This document shows positions 24,901 to 33,500 of a stretch of 64,000 bases of DNA, piece after piece. The position numbers were made by a program, and so were the translations under genes. The stretch comes from Bacteroidota bacterium (GTDB taxonomy: Bacteria > Bacteroidota > Bacteroidia > Chitinophagales > Chitinophagaceae): assembly GCA_018267545.1 (NCBI GenBank), contig JAFDYG010000477.1:1-64000 (forward strand). The letters run 5' to 3'. Under the pieces are notes generated by a model. That model worked only from the letters and a program-made list of their open reading frames with translations, ran no database searches and was not told where the DNA came from. The stretch's first letter is position 1. Each line of letters opens with the position of its first letter.

Positions 24901-26152
24901 AGAGAATCTGCAACGCTCCCGAACCCTCCTTCCCCGCACAGCTCAGCGACAGGTGCGAAAACAACCCGCTCTTTCGATTGTACACATTCAGACCACCCCC
25001 ATCCGTTCCGATATACACTGTACTATCTCTTCCTTCGGCAAACGACGTCACCACAGAAGAGCTGAGCCCATGCTCGTCGAATGGATTACTCTGCCGCAGC
25101 TGAAACAGGGACAGATTCTTATCGAACTTATTGATCCCCCCCTGGTACGTCCCCACCCAGTAAATCCCCTGGTCATCTATATAAATCGACCGTACCGACT
25201 TGCGGCTCAGCCCATACGTCCTGCGCCTGTCCGGCACAATCCGCATCACCTCTCCACTCTCCGGGTCAAGGATATTCAACCCATCCTCCGTCCCTATCCA
25301 AAGCTTGTTATTGTCACGGTCCGGTGTAATCGAAAAGATCAGATTGCTGCTGATCGACCGCCCGCTATTATCCTGCCTGAAATTCCGGAAAGAATGCTCG
25401 TCGGGTAATAACATACTCAACCCATCCGAGCTCCCAACCCATATATTTCCCCGCTTATCCTCCGCAACGACCTTCACATTCGAGCCCGCCAGACTGCTCG
25501 GGTCGTTGTCGAAATGCCGGTACCTGACCACCCGGCCGCTGATGAAATCATACATATAAAGACCATTGATCGAACCGATCCACAAGTGCTGTTTGCTATC
25601 CACGAAAAAACAATTCACCTGTTTGCGCGATAGCAGGCTGTCCTGATCCAGCAGATACGGAAGCGCAACCAGCTTGCGGGTCACCGGATCGATCAGATGC
25701 AATCCCTCAAACGTGCCGACCCAAATCATACCGCTCGCGTCACTGATGATAGCCCGGATAGAGCTGCCCTTTAAGACACCACCCCCCGCATAATCATTGA
25801 CATTGATAAACGTATCGTTCTTCCGATCGTAAAGCGTCAGCCCGCCTCCATACGTCCCCACCCAGAAATTTCCAGCCTTGTCCTCGTGAAGAAAGCCGAT
25901 ATCATTGGCCGGCAGACTGCCCGGCTGGACATCCGAGTGCCTGTAAACGGTGTACCTGTTCCCGTCGAACCGGTTCAGCCCATCCTCGGTCGCAAACCAC
26001 ATCCACCCATACCGGTCCTTCAAAATCCCGCGGATATTATTGGAAGAAAGTCCATCCTTGGACGTAAGCGAAGTAAAATTGATCGAGTCCTCCTGACTAT
26101 ACACCAAAGAACCACAACAAGCAAGCAATAAAATAATGACCACGGACCTCAT
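21941..26152 (-). CDS. Hybrid two-component system regulator (HTCS) of the xylan locus
   Basis: A 1403-residue one-protein signalling system. In order: signal peptide; periplasmic two-component propeller repeats to about 720 (repeated WIGTxxGL and NIWVGSSDGL units); Y_Y_Y domain about 725-790; membrane helix about 797-817; histidine kinase with H-box LSHEFRTP, His868; ATPase domain (GSGIGLSIANEFVKMQGG); receiver domain with phospho-acceptor Asp1200 (SDINMPVMDG); and an AraC-type DNA-binding domain at the C-terminus. It senses an oligosaccharide outside and activates its locus. A Gly/Ala/Ser-rich stretch (about 887-918) is inserted between the two helices of the dimerisation domain. It begins 14 bases after the GH43 gene on the same strand, so sensor and enzyme are cotranscribed. 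Confidence 0.93.
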   Translation of the reverse strand: MRSVVIILLLACCGSLVYSQEDSINFTSLTSKDGLSSNNIRGILKDRYGWMWFATEDGLNRFDGNRYTVYRHSDVQPGSLPANDIGFLHEDKAGNFWVGTYGGGLTLYDRKNDTFINVNDYAGGGVLKGSSIRAIISDASGMIWVGTFEGLHLIDPVTRKLVALPYLLDQDSLLSRKQVNCFFVDSKQHLWIGSINGLYMYDFISGRVVRYRHFDNDPSSLAGSNVKVVAEDKRGNIWVGSSDGLSMLLPDEHSFRNFRQDNSGRSISSNLIFSITPDRDNNKLWIGTEDGLNILDPESGEVMRIVPDRRRTYGLSRKSVRSIYIDDQGIYWVGTYQGGINKFDKNLSLFQLRQSNPFDEHGLSSSVVTSFAEGRDSTVYIGTDGGGLNVYNRKSGLFSHLSLSCAGKEGSGALQILSMERDRLGGVWIGTYARGMYRLEPSGACRHWVRGAGPDSINNNDIFCIKEDREGKVWIGTNGSGICVYDPGSGKFRVMADAPDGPYTVRIPMNNYIRAIEEDTSGNMCIASHGGGLTVLNPKTGSYKIFTKANSNIPTNTIISLLRDSRGKIWLGTGGGGISLFDPRQGSFLTFSEKDGLANGVVYKILEDSSGLLWVSTNAGISSFDPKGVRFTNYTHHNGVQKNNFVLGSGIRLRDGEIYFGGVDGFNFFDPRLLKHNTNVPAVVLTELRVANQTVVPAADGPIREQISTAGGIYLGYRQSFTLGFAALDYTSAQQNTYAYKLEGFDRDWNYVGASKTASYTNLDPGDYVFRVKVRNSDGVWNTKGASIEVHIKPPFWRTIYAYLLYVVLVVGVFWFYRHKTVQKLQRRFAVEEEKRRVQQLIEQERKEAEVARELDQMKIRFLTNLSHEFRTPISLIMGPVDNLLAHGAAAGAGAGGSSGASGFGSTAGELGREGELGQLQMIRRNARRLLNLVNQLLDFRKMEENELSLHATEGEVVGFMKEAFDSFRDLSERKGVGYTFCSKERELWVRFDQDKLERILFNLLSNAFKFTRAGGSVRLDVERLAQGDGGVAWLLISVSDTGIGISAEKKDKIFERFYQINSPTLLNQGSGIGLSIANEFVKMQGGSIEVESSLGVGTVFKVRLPFEVVEAPVVSAPAVVVAPVMEESLQVEVEEEEEMLQAPSEEKEKPVILLVEDDDDFRCYLKDNLQRYYKVIESSNGKEGWQKALAYHPLVVVSDINMPVMDGIRLSNKIKSDKRTNHIPVILLTALTGEEQQLKGLATGASDYVTKPFNFEILNSKIRNLLLLNHSLKTAYSRQIQVQVPEKEIISPDAALIKEVRLYIEEHLVDPQLSVDLLSKHIGMSRSSFYGKMLDLTGQTPIEYIRSVKLEKAAVLLEKSNLNVAQVAYETGFATPNYFAKSFRAKFNMLPSEYASSKRKRE

Positions 26153-26166
26153 ACAAACTGTATTGA

Positions 26167-27801
26167 CTATTCATAAGTGGGATCCTTCCCCATATACTCG
26201 AACCAGCTGAACCGCGCCTTGCTCTCCGACACCGCCCCCGAAGAAGTACCATACACCGCAAACACCGAACCTACAAACCCTCCCGCAACCTTCGTGCTGA
26301 GCAGCTTGCCATCCACATGGTCCTTCAGCACGCTCCACCGGTCTTTGGCAAGAGCATATGAAAACGAATACTCACCTCTATTCGCACTTATCTTAAGGTA
26401 CAACTTTTCGGGTGCACCAGCCAGCGCACTCTCCGCCAGCAGAGAATCCCCCTGGTACAGCTGCACCTTACCCTCCGACCGGCAGATAAAATAATTATTC
26501 CGCAGGTTCTGAAAAACGACCAATCCCGCCTTTTCGCCCGCCACGGAACTGGAAAACTCCATCTCCGTAGACACACTGCACGTCAAATGCTGCTGCCTCC
26601 TGGCCAAAAAAGCCGGATTCCCCTTACCCATATAAGTCTCCGGCAACAGCTTCATCGTCAGCTCACCGCCCCGAACCCGATACCAGGAACTATCATATGT
26701 CCGCAAAAACAACCACCCGCTCTTCAACAAATTCTCAAACCTATATCGATGCGTAAAATTCCCATTCACCGGCAAGGCCGCCGCCGCTCGCGCCGACCCA
26801 CCACTGCCAGCCTTGCCCACCTTAAACGGAACATCAAAAGCATACCGAACCCTATCCATCACCGGCCAATCATCCACCCACCGCACCGGCGTGATAAAAG
26901 TCTCCCTCCCCGTATTATAATAATCCCCCTCATACGGCCTCACCGCCAAAAACACCGCATACGTACCCCCATCCGGTCCCTCCACCAAATCCGCATGCCC
27001 CGCCGAAGTCACCGAAGACTTCACCCCCCTCTGCGTCAAAATCGGATTATGCTCATAAGGAACATAAGGCCCTCGAACCCCCGAGCTCCGAAACACCACC
27101 TCGCTATGATTCTCCGAAGTCCCCCCCTCCGCCGCCATCAGGTAATAATAATTACCCCGCTTATAAATATGCGGCCCCTCGATCCAAACCGGCTTCTGAG
27201 ACAGATCGACACCCCCATTCACCAATAAAGTCTCTCCACCAACCACTTTAAGGTTATGATAGTCAAACTCATAAATCCTAATCGTCCTGTGCCCGCTATA
27301 CAGCGGCTTCCCATCCGGAGCATCACTATTATAAAGGATATACGCCTTCCCGTCCGTATCGAAAAACAGCGACGGATCAATCCCATGAACCTCAGGCAGC
27401 CGCACCGGCTGACTCCACGGACCAGCCGGCGAGGACGCCGTCACTACAAAATTCCCGTCATGGTCGATATCCGTACAGGTCACATAAAACAGACCGTCAT
27501 GATACCGTATTGCCGGAGCAAACAGTCCCCTCGAGACGTTTTCCCCCATAAAATCCATCTGCGAGGGCCGGTCGATCACATTCCCAACCTGCTCCCAGTT
27601 ATAAAGGTCCTTGCTATGCCATACCGGAATCCCCGGATAGTAGGAAAAAGTGGAGTTGACCAGGTAATAATCGGTCCCGACCTTGACAATACTTGGATCG
27701 GGATAGAAACCCGGCAAAATTGGATTTCGTAGCTGCTGGGCATAAACACCCGGAAAAACAGCGACAAAGAGGAGAATGGCAGCAACCCGTTTGAGCAACA
27801 T
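26167..27801 (-). CDS. GH43 beta-xylosidase / arabinofuranosidase
   Basis: A 544-residue secreted enzyme. Signal peptide to about residue 21 (AVFPGVYAQ). The GH43 propeller (about 24-325) shows base Asp35 in GFYPDPSIV, the pKa-modulating Asp in HGIDPSLFF and the acid Glu in WIEGPHIYKRG. The C-terminal ~200 residues form the GH43_C2 beta-sandwich that completes the active site in beta-xylosidases. It probably releases xylose or arabinose from (arabino)xylo-oligosaccharides. I chose ATG 27801, directly before the signal peptide. It faces the GH115 operon across a 235-base region full of repeated half-sites, and leads into the HTCS gene, so it is likely induced together with the facing operon. 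Confidence 0.9.
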   Translation of the reverse strand: MLLKRVAAILLFVAVFPGVYAQQLRNPILPGFYPDPSIVKVGTDYYLVNSTFSYYPGIPVWHSKDLYNWEQVGNVIDRPSQMDFMGENVSRGLFAPAIRYHDGLFYVTCTDIDHDGNFVVTASSPAGPWSQPVRLPEVHGIDPSLFFDTDGKAYILYNSDAPDGKPLYSGHRTIRIYEFDYHNLKVVGGETLLVNGGVDLSQKPVWIEGPHIYKRGNYYYLMAAEGGTSENHSEVVFRSSGVRGPYVPYEHNPILTQRGVKSSVTSAGHADLVEGPDGGTYAVFLAVRPYEGDYYNTGRETFITPVRWVDDWPVMDRVRYAFDVPFKVGKAGSGGSARAAAALPVNGNFTHRYRFENLLKSGWLFLRTYDSSWYRVRGGELTMKLLPETYMGKGNPAFLARRQQHLTCSVSTEMEFSSSVAGEKAGLVVFQNLRNNYFICRSEGKVQLYQGDSLLAESALAGAPEKLYLKISANRGEYSFSYALAKDRWSVLKDHVDGKLLSTKVAGGFVGSVFAVYGTSSGAVSESKARFSWFEYMGKDPTYE

Positions 27802-27851
27802 AAAACTCGATTTGAAGAAATTGAAGGTACGACCCTCACCTCCTCCCAAAG

Positions 27852-28015
27852 GGAACAAATGTCTTGTAAACTAGCAAAAATGTTCAATTTTACTCAAATT
27901 CAACCGATTAAAATATTGCAAATTGAACATTTGTTCCATTGTTATCAACAAAATGCGCATCCTTCCTGAGGGCGTCAAACTACTTTTAGGTCAACGATTA
28001 AGCGGTTGAACAAAT
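27852..28015. promoter_or_regulatory. Cluster of inverted and direct repeats in the divergent GH43/GH115 promoter
   Basis: A perfect 13-bp inverted repeat has arms AAATGTTCAATTT (27878-27890) and AAATTGAACATTT (27920-27932). Around it, GAACAAAT occurs at 27853-27860 and 28008-28015 and in reverse at 27929-27936; GGAACAAATG (27852-27861) pairs with CATTTGTTCC (27928-27937). The whole set lies between two divergent transcription units of the xylan locus and is the best candidate binding region for the HTCS in this window. Confidence 0.6.
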
Positions 28016-28036
28016 CCCCCGGACCGCTATTTGCCG

Positions 28037-30520
28037 ATGAAAAAAGTATTACGACCTATTTGGACGACCATTATTATTATTCTTTCAGGCCACCTCTCGG
28101 CGCAGGAGATCGTCTCCCCCGTTTCGACCCCCGGCGCCTTCCCCCTCGTCTCCGGCGGGAAAGTCGCCACGATCGTCATCGACCCCCAGGACTTCCCCCT
28201 TATAAAGAAGGCCGCAGAAATGCTCCAGCACGACGTCGAAGCCGTCACCGGCAAAAAGCCCCTCATCCAAACCTCCCTCCCCACCGACGGCCAGCCCATA
28301 ATAACGATCCATTCGGCCCAACAACAAAAATGGGAAGCTTATCAGATCAAGGCCGACAAAAATAAATTGACTATCACCGGCAGCGACCGCCGGGGCACAG
28401 CCTACGGCGTCATGACCCTCCTCGAACAAATAGGCGTCTCCCCCTGGTACTGGTTCGCCGACGTCCCGGTCAAAAAATCCCCCAACCTCTACGTCAAACC
28501 CGGAACCTACTCCGACGCCCCCAAAGTAAAATACCGCGGCATCTTCATCAACGACGAAGCCCCCGCCCTCTCCACCTGGGTCAAACAAAACTACGGTGAC
28601 TTCAACCATAACTTCTACGACAAAGTCTTCGACCTCCTCCTGCGCCTGAAAGGCAACTACTTCTGGCCCGCCATGTGGGGACACGCCTTCTACGACGACG
28701 ACTCGCTTAATATTAATAAGGCCGAAGAATACGGCATCGTCATCGGCGCCTCCCACCACGAACCCCTCATGCGCGCCCACGACGAATGGAAACGCTACGG
28801 CAAAGGACCCTGGGACTACGACAGCAACGCCGTGAACCTAAACGACTTCTGGCGCAAAGGCATGCAGCGCGCGACCAATGAGAAGATCGTATCCATCGGG
28901 ATGCGCGGAGACGGGGACAAACCCATGAGCCGCGCCACAGCGACCGCCCTCCTCGAACGCATCGTCGACACCCAACGCCACATCATCGAAGAGGTCACCC
29001 ACCAGCCCGCCGCAAAAACCCCTCAGCTCTGGGCACTATATAAAGAGGTACAAGACTATTACGACAAAGGGATGCGCGTACCCGACGACGTCACCCTCCT
29101 TCTTTGCGACGACAACTGGGGCAATATCCGCCGGCTTCCCAGCCTGAACGACCGCCCCAGGTCCGGCGGCTACGGGATATACTATCACTTCGACTACGTC
29201 GGCGGCCCCCGAAATTATAAATGGATCAACACCAATAATATCGCACGCGTATGGGAACAGATGCACCTCGCCTATGAATACGGCGTCCGCCAGATCTGGA
29301 TCGTCAACGTCGGAGACATCAAGCCCATGGAAATGCCCATCTCGTTTTATCTGGACCACGCCTGGAACCCGGACCGATTTAACGCAGGCAACATCCGCCA
29401 CTACTACGCTGACTGGGCAAAGAGACAGTTCGGCCCCGCCCACGCTACCGAGATCGGCGACATCGTAAGGCTCTACTCTGTATATGTTGGACGTCGCAAA
29501 CCCGAGCTGCTGGACGCTCGAACCTACTCGACCACGGCCTACAAAGAATTCGAAAGGGTAGTGGAAGAACTCCGGCAGCTCCGCGACAAGGCGAACAAAG
29601 TCGACGCCCAGCTGCCCCAGGACCAACACGACGCTTACTTCCAGCTCGTGCTTCATCCCATCCTCGCCCTTTGCAACCTGCACGAAATGTACCAGGCCGT
29701 CGCGCTCAACCAGCAATACGCGGCCCAAAACAATCCCCTGGCCAACAACTACGCCGAGCAGGCAAAGAAGTTCTACGAAAAGGATTCCCTTATCACCCAG
29801 CAATACCACCACATCGCCGGCGGCAAATGGGACCACATGATGTCCCAAAGCCATATCGGCTATATGGCCTGGTTCGATCCCCCCCGCAACAGAATGCCCA
29901 AGCTGGCCTACGTCGGCGACAGCCTCTCCGTCCGTAATTCGGTCACCGCAGCCAGCACAACAATTACACGCACCGCCTTCATCCCCGACACGGCCCGGGG
30001 CAACAATTTCTTTGAAAAAGACGGCGTCGTCTCCATCGAAGCCGAACACTATAGCCTCCTCTCCAACGGTAAAGACATCACCTGGAAGGTCATCCCCGAC
30101 ATCGGCAAAACCGGAGGCGCGATCACCACCTTCCCCGTAACCGCGACAAGACAAGAACCCAAAAACATTTATACCGCCTACACTTTTTATACCTACGATA
30201 CTGGTGCGATGAAGCTCTACGCGTCCTTCTCCCCAACCCTCAACTTCCCCCACGGACCAGGCCTGCAATGCGCCGTCTCTATCGACGACCAACAGCCGCA
30301 GATCCTCACCCTGAACCAGGAAGACGAGAACGTACGCACCTGGGAGAAATGGGTCGCCAGCAACTGTATAATAAAGGAGTCGACACTGAATATCTCCAAA
30401 CCCGGAAAACACCTGCTCAAATACTGGATGATGGATCCTGGCGTCGTCTTGCAAAAATTAGTCATCGACGCCGGCGGCCTCCAGCAAAGCTATCTAGGTC
30501 CGCCCGAAACCAGAAAATAA
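28037..30520 (+). CDS. GH115 xylan alpha-1,2-glucuronidase
   Basis: An 827-residue secreted enzyme of family GH115. Signal peptide (IIIILSGHLSAQ); a small N-terminal domain about 25-165; the catalytic TIM barrel from about 170 with PKVKYRGIFINDEAP, LKGNYFWPAMWGHAFYDDD, and IGASHHEPLMRAHDEW, all characteristic of the family; a helical domain about 480-650 (AEQAKKFYEKDSLITQQYHH); and a C-terminal beta-sandwich about 660-820. GH115 enzymes remove (4-O-methyl-)glucuronic acid from xylan side chains. It is the first gene of a plus-strand operon with the esterase-xylanase fusion, SusC and SusD (next start after nine bases). ATG 28037 is chosen over an in-frame TTG at 28031. Confidence 0.93.
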   Translation: MKKVLRPIWTTIIIILSGHLSAQEIVSPVSTPGAFPLVSGGKVATIVIDPQDFPLIKKAAEMLQHDVEAVTGKKPLIQTSLPTDGQPIITIHSAQQQKWEAYQIKADKNKLTITGSDRRGTAYGVMTLLEQIGVSPWYWFADVPVKKSPNLYVKPGTYSDAPKVKYRGIFINDEAPALSTWVKQNYGDFNHNFYDKVFDLLLRLKGNYFWPAMWGHAFYDDDSLNINKAEEYGIVIGASHHEPLMRAHDEWKRYGKGPWDYDSNAVNLNDFWRKGMQRATNEKIVSIGMRGDGDKPMSRATATALLERIVDTQRHIIEEVTHQPAAKTPQLWALYKEVQDYYDKGMRVPDDVTLLLCDDNWGNIRRLPSLNDRPRSGGYGIYYHFDYVGGPRNYKWINTNNIARVWEQMHLAYEYGVRQIWIVNVGDIKPMEMPISFYLDHAWNPDRFNAGNIRHYYADWAKRQFGPAHATEIGDIVRLYSVYVGRRKPELLDARTYSTTAYKEFERVVEELRQLRDKANKVDAQLPQDQHDAYFQLVLHPILALCNLHEMYQAVALNQQYAAQNNPLANNYAEQAKKFYEKDSLITQQYHHIAGGKWDHMMSQSHIGYMAWFDPPRNRMPKLAYVGDSLSVRNSVTAASTTITRTAFIPDTARGNNFFEKDGVVSIEAEHYSLLSNGKDITWKVIPDIGKTGGAITTFPVTATRQEPKNIYTAYTFYTYDTGAMKLYASFSPTLNFPHGPGLQCAVSIDDQQPQILTLNQEDENVRTWEKWVASNCIIKESTLNISKPGKHLLKYWMMDPGVVLQKLVIDAGGLQQSYLGPPETRK

Positions 30521-30529
30521 CTACTACTC

Positions 30530-33460
30530 ATGAGGTTCATTTGCTTTTTTGTTCTAGTCTGCTTGTCCACTTGCGCCAACGCCGCAGTTCGCCTGCCTCG
30601 CCTCATCCGCGATAGCATGGTCCTGCAGCGTGACAAGCCCATAAATTGCTGGGGATGGGCGGCACCCGGTGAAAAAGTAACTATCCGATTCAACGGGAAC
30701 ACCTACAACACCCGCACCTCCAAAGACAGCACCTGGACCATCACCCTCCCCGCCATGAAAGCCGGCGGCCCTTACACCATCAACATCAATCAAATCGTCC
30801 TCCACGACGTCCTCATCGGCGACGTCTGGCTCTGCTCCGGCCAGTCTAACATGGTACACCAAATGTTCCTCCACGCCGACCGCTACAGCGCAGACATCGC
30901 CAACGCCCACTACCCCCAAATCCGCCACTTCTGGATTCCCACCCTCACCGAACTAAAAGGCCCGAGCGCCGACCTCCCCGACGGCTACTGGAAATCCGCC
31001 AACCCCCGGGACGTACGCGACTTCTCAGCCATCGCCTACTTCTTCGCCCGCACCATCTTCGAAAAATACCACATCCCCATCGGCCTCATCAACGCCTCCG
31101 TCGGCGGCACCCCCATCCAGGCCTGGATCAGCGAAGAAGGCCTCAAAGATTTTCCCGACCTGATCAAAACGGTCGAACGTAATAAAGACTACCAACCCCC
31201 ACACGCACAGCCGTCACGCGAACCCGCCATTACGGATAAAGGCCTCACCTCGATCCCCGCCTGGTTCGACCCGGCCTATTCACCCCTGCACTGGCGTCCC
31301 ATCACCGTCCCCGGCTACTGGGAAGACCAAGGGGCCTCCGGTCTTCACGGCGCCGTCTGGTACCGAAAAGAAATCGACGTCCCCGCCAGCTTCACCACCC
31401 ATCCGACCAAACTCGTTCTCGGCCGCATCGTCGACGCCGACCAGGTCTATATCAACGGCAAGCAAGTCGGACACACCACATACATGTACCCCCAACGCCG
31501 CTACCCCCTGCCCGAAGGAACCCTCCACGCCGGAAAGAACCTCATCGTCGTCCGCGTCACCAACCAGGCCGGCAAAGGCGGATTCGTCCCCGATAAACCC
31601 TACTGCATCGTCTCTGGAACAGACACACTCGACCTGAAAGGTACCTGGCTCTACAAAGTAGGCGAAGCCACAACCCCCTTCCGGCCAGGCGGCGGAGGCT
31701 TCACACTCTCAGCACAAAACAGTCCCACCGCTCTCTTCAATGCCATGCTCGCCCCCACAACTCACTACCCCATCAAAGGCGTTCTCTGGTACCAGGGCGA
31801 AGCCAACACCAACAACGCCGACCTATACGCGCAGCTCATGCCAGCCCTCATCGCCGACTTTCGTAGCCAGTGGCGACAACCCGACCTCCCCGTCTTCTAC
31901 GTCCAGCTCCCCAACTTCGGCGACGTCCGCTACTTCCCCTCTGAAAGTCAGTGGGCCGCCACGCGTGAAGCACAAACAAAAGCACTAAGCATAAAAAATA
32001 CCGGCATGGCCGTCACCATCGACCTCGGCGAATGGAACGACATCCACCCCGATCGAAAAAAAGACGTCGGCGAACGCCTTGCCCTCCTCGCCGAACAACA
32101 AGTCTACGGTGAAAAAAATCTCATAGCCGAAAGCCCCCAATACAAAGAAGCAAAAATCGAAGGAAACAAAATCATCGTCTCTTTCTCCAACACCGGCAGC
32201 GGCCTCACCACCACCGACGGCCAGCCACCCGCAGAATTCGCCATCGCCGGCGCCGACAAACGCTTCGCCTGGGCCCAAACCCGCCTCGAAGCAAACCAGG
32301 TCATCGCCTGGAACGACGCCATAACCCAGCCCCGCTACATCCGCTACGCCTGGGCCGACAACCCCGACAATCCCAACCTCGCCAGCAAAGAAGGCCTCCC
32401 CGCATCCCCCTTCCGCACCGACGGAGCCGCCGCCAACGCCGCCCAGGCCCCCCCCACAGCCGGCCTCAAAGACTACTATAAAAATTATTTCCCCATCGGC
32501 GTAGCCGTCTCCCCCCAAAGCCTAAAAACCGACGAAGCAAATCTCATCCTAGAACAATTCAACAGCGTCACCCCCGAAAACGCCATGAAGATGGGCCCCA
32601 TCCACCCATCAGAAAATCAATACAACTGGCGCGACGCCGACTCCATCGTTGCGTTCGCCCAGCGCAACCATCTAAAAATCCGCGGACACAACCTCTGCTG
32701 GCACAACCAGGCCCCCCGCTGGTTCTTCACCGACTCCGCCGGCAAGCAAGTAACAAAAGAAGTCCTATACCAACGCCTACACGACCACATAAAAGAAGTA
32801 GTCACTCGCTACAAAGGAAAAATCTACGCCTGGGACGTCGTCAACGAAGTCATCTCCGATAAACCCGACGAATACTTCCGCCCCTCCAAATTCTACGAAA
32901 TCTGCGGCGAAGAATTCGTCGCCAAAGCCTTTCAATACGCCCACGAAGCCGACCCCGACGCCATCCTCTTCTACAATGATTACAACGAAATAAACGCAAC
33001 GAAACGCGAAAAGATCTTCCGTCTCGTCAAATCCCTGAAAGACGCCGGCATCCCCATCGGCGGCCTCGGCCTCCAAGCCCACTGGGCCGTCAACGAACCC
33101 TCCAGAACCCAGCTCGATTCTACCCTGAGCCGCTTCTCGGAACTAAAAATCCCCCTCCAAATCACCGAGCTCGACATCTCCGTCTACCCCAAAGAACACC
33201 AGGCGCGCACACGTCAAATATCCGACGACGATACCGCCTTCTCCGCAACACGACAAAAACAGCAGGAAGAAGTCTACAAAATGTGCTTCGAACTCTTCCG
33301 CCAATATAAAAAGGTTATCACCGGCGTCACCTTCTGGAATATCTCCGATCGCGGCAGCTGGCTCGACAACTTTCCTGTCCGCGGACGAAAAGACTATCCG
33401 TTACTCTTCGACAAGGACCTTAAACCGAAGACTGCCTTCTGGCAAGTCATATCCTTTTAA
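30530..33460 (+). CDS. Bifunctional acetylesterase (SASA-like) - GH10 xylanase
   Basis: A 976-residue two-enzyme fusion with signal peptide (LVCLSTCANA). Residues about 20-630 are a sialate-O-acetylesterase-like SGNH esterase: GDVWLCSGQSNM with nucleophile Ser103, an inserted GH2-type beta-sandwich (WYRKEIDV, about 280-365), GVLWYQGEAN, and the Asp504/His506 pair in NDIHPD. Residues about 644-976 are a complete GH10 endo-xylanase with acid/base Glu773 (WDVVNEV) and nucleophile Glu880 (ITELDIS). An Ala/Pro-rich linker (about 625-643) joins them. The likely job is deacetylation and backbone cleavage of acetylated xylan by one polypeptide at the cell surface. It lies in the GH115-SusC-SusD operon. 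Confidence 0.92.
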   Translation: MRFICFFVLVCLSTCANAAVRLPRLIRDSMVLQRDKPINCWGWAAPGEKVTIRFNGNTYNTRTSKDSTWTITLPAMKAGGPYTININQIVLHDVLIGDVWLCSGQSNMVHQMFLHADRYSADIANAHYPQIRHFWIPTLTELKGPSADLPDGYWKSANPRDVRDFSAIAYFFARTIFEKYHIPIGLINASVGGTPIQAWISEEGLKDFPDLIKTVERNKDYQPPHAQPSREPAITDKGLTSIPAWFDPAYSPLHWRPITVPGYWEDQGASGLHGAVWYRKEIDVPASFTTHPTKLVLGRIVDADQVYINGKQVGHTTYMYPQRRYPLPEGTLHAGKNLIVVRVTNQAGKGGFVPDKPYCIVSGTDTLDLKGTWLYKVGEATTPFRPGGGGFTLSAQNSPTALFNAMLAPTTHYPIKGVLWYQGEANTNNADLYAQLMPALIADFRSQWRQPDLPVFYVQLPNFGDVRYFPSESQWAATREAQTKALSIKNTGMAVTIDLGEWNDIHPDRKKDVGERLALLAEQQVYGEKNLIAESPQYKEAKIEGNKIIVSFSNTGSGLTTTDGQPPAEFAIAGADKRFAWAQTRLEANQVIAWNDAITQPRYIRYAWADNPDNPNLASKEGLPASPFRTDGAAANAAQAPPTAGLKDYYKNYFPIGVAVSPQSLKTDEANLILEQFNSVTPENAMKMGPIHPSENQYNWRDADSIVAFAQRNHLKIRGHNLCWHNQAPRWFFTDSAGKQVTKEVLYQRLHDHIKEVVTRYKGKIYAWDVVNEVISDKPDEYFRPSKFYEICGEEFVAKAFQYAHEADPDAILFYNDYNEINATKREKIFRLVKSLKDAGIPIGGLGLQAHWAVNEPSRTQLDSTLSRFSELKIPLQITELDISVYPKEHQARTRQISDDDTAFSATRQKQQEEVYKMCFELFRQYKKVITGVTFWNISDRGSWLDNFPVRGRKDYPLLFDKDLKPKTAFWQVISF

Positions 33461-33500
33461 CCAAACTCTAACGCGCTCTTAAAATTTTTAAACGCAGGTT

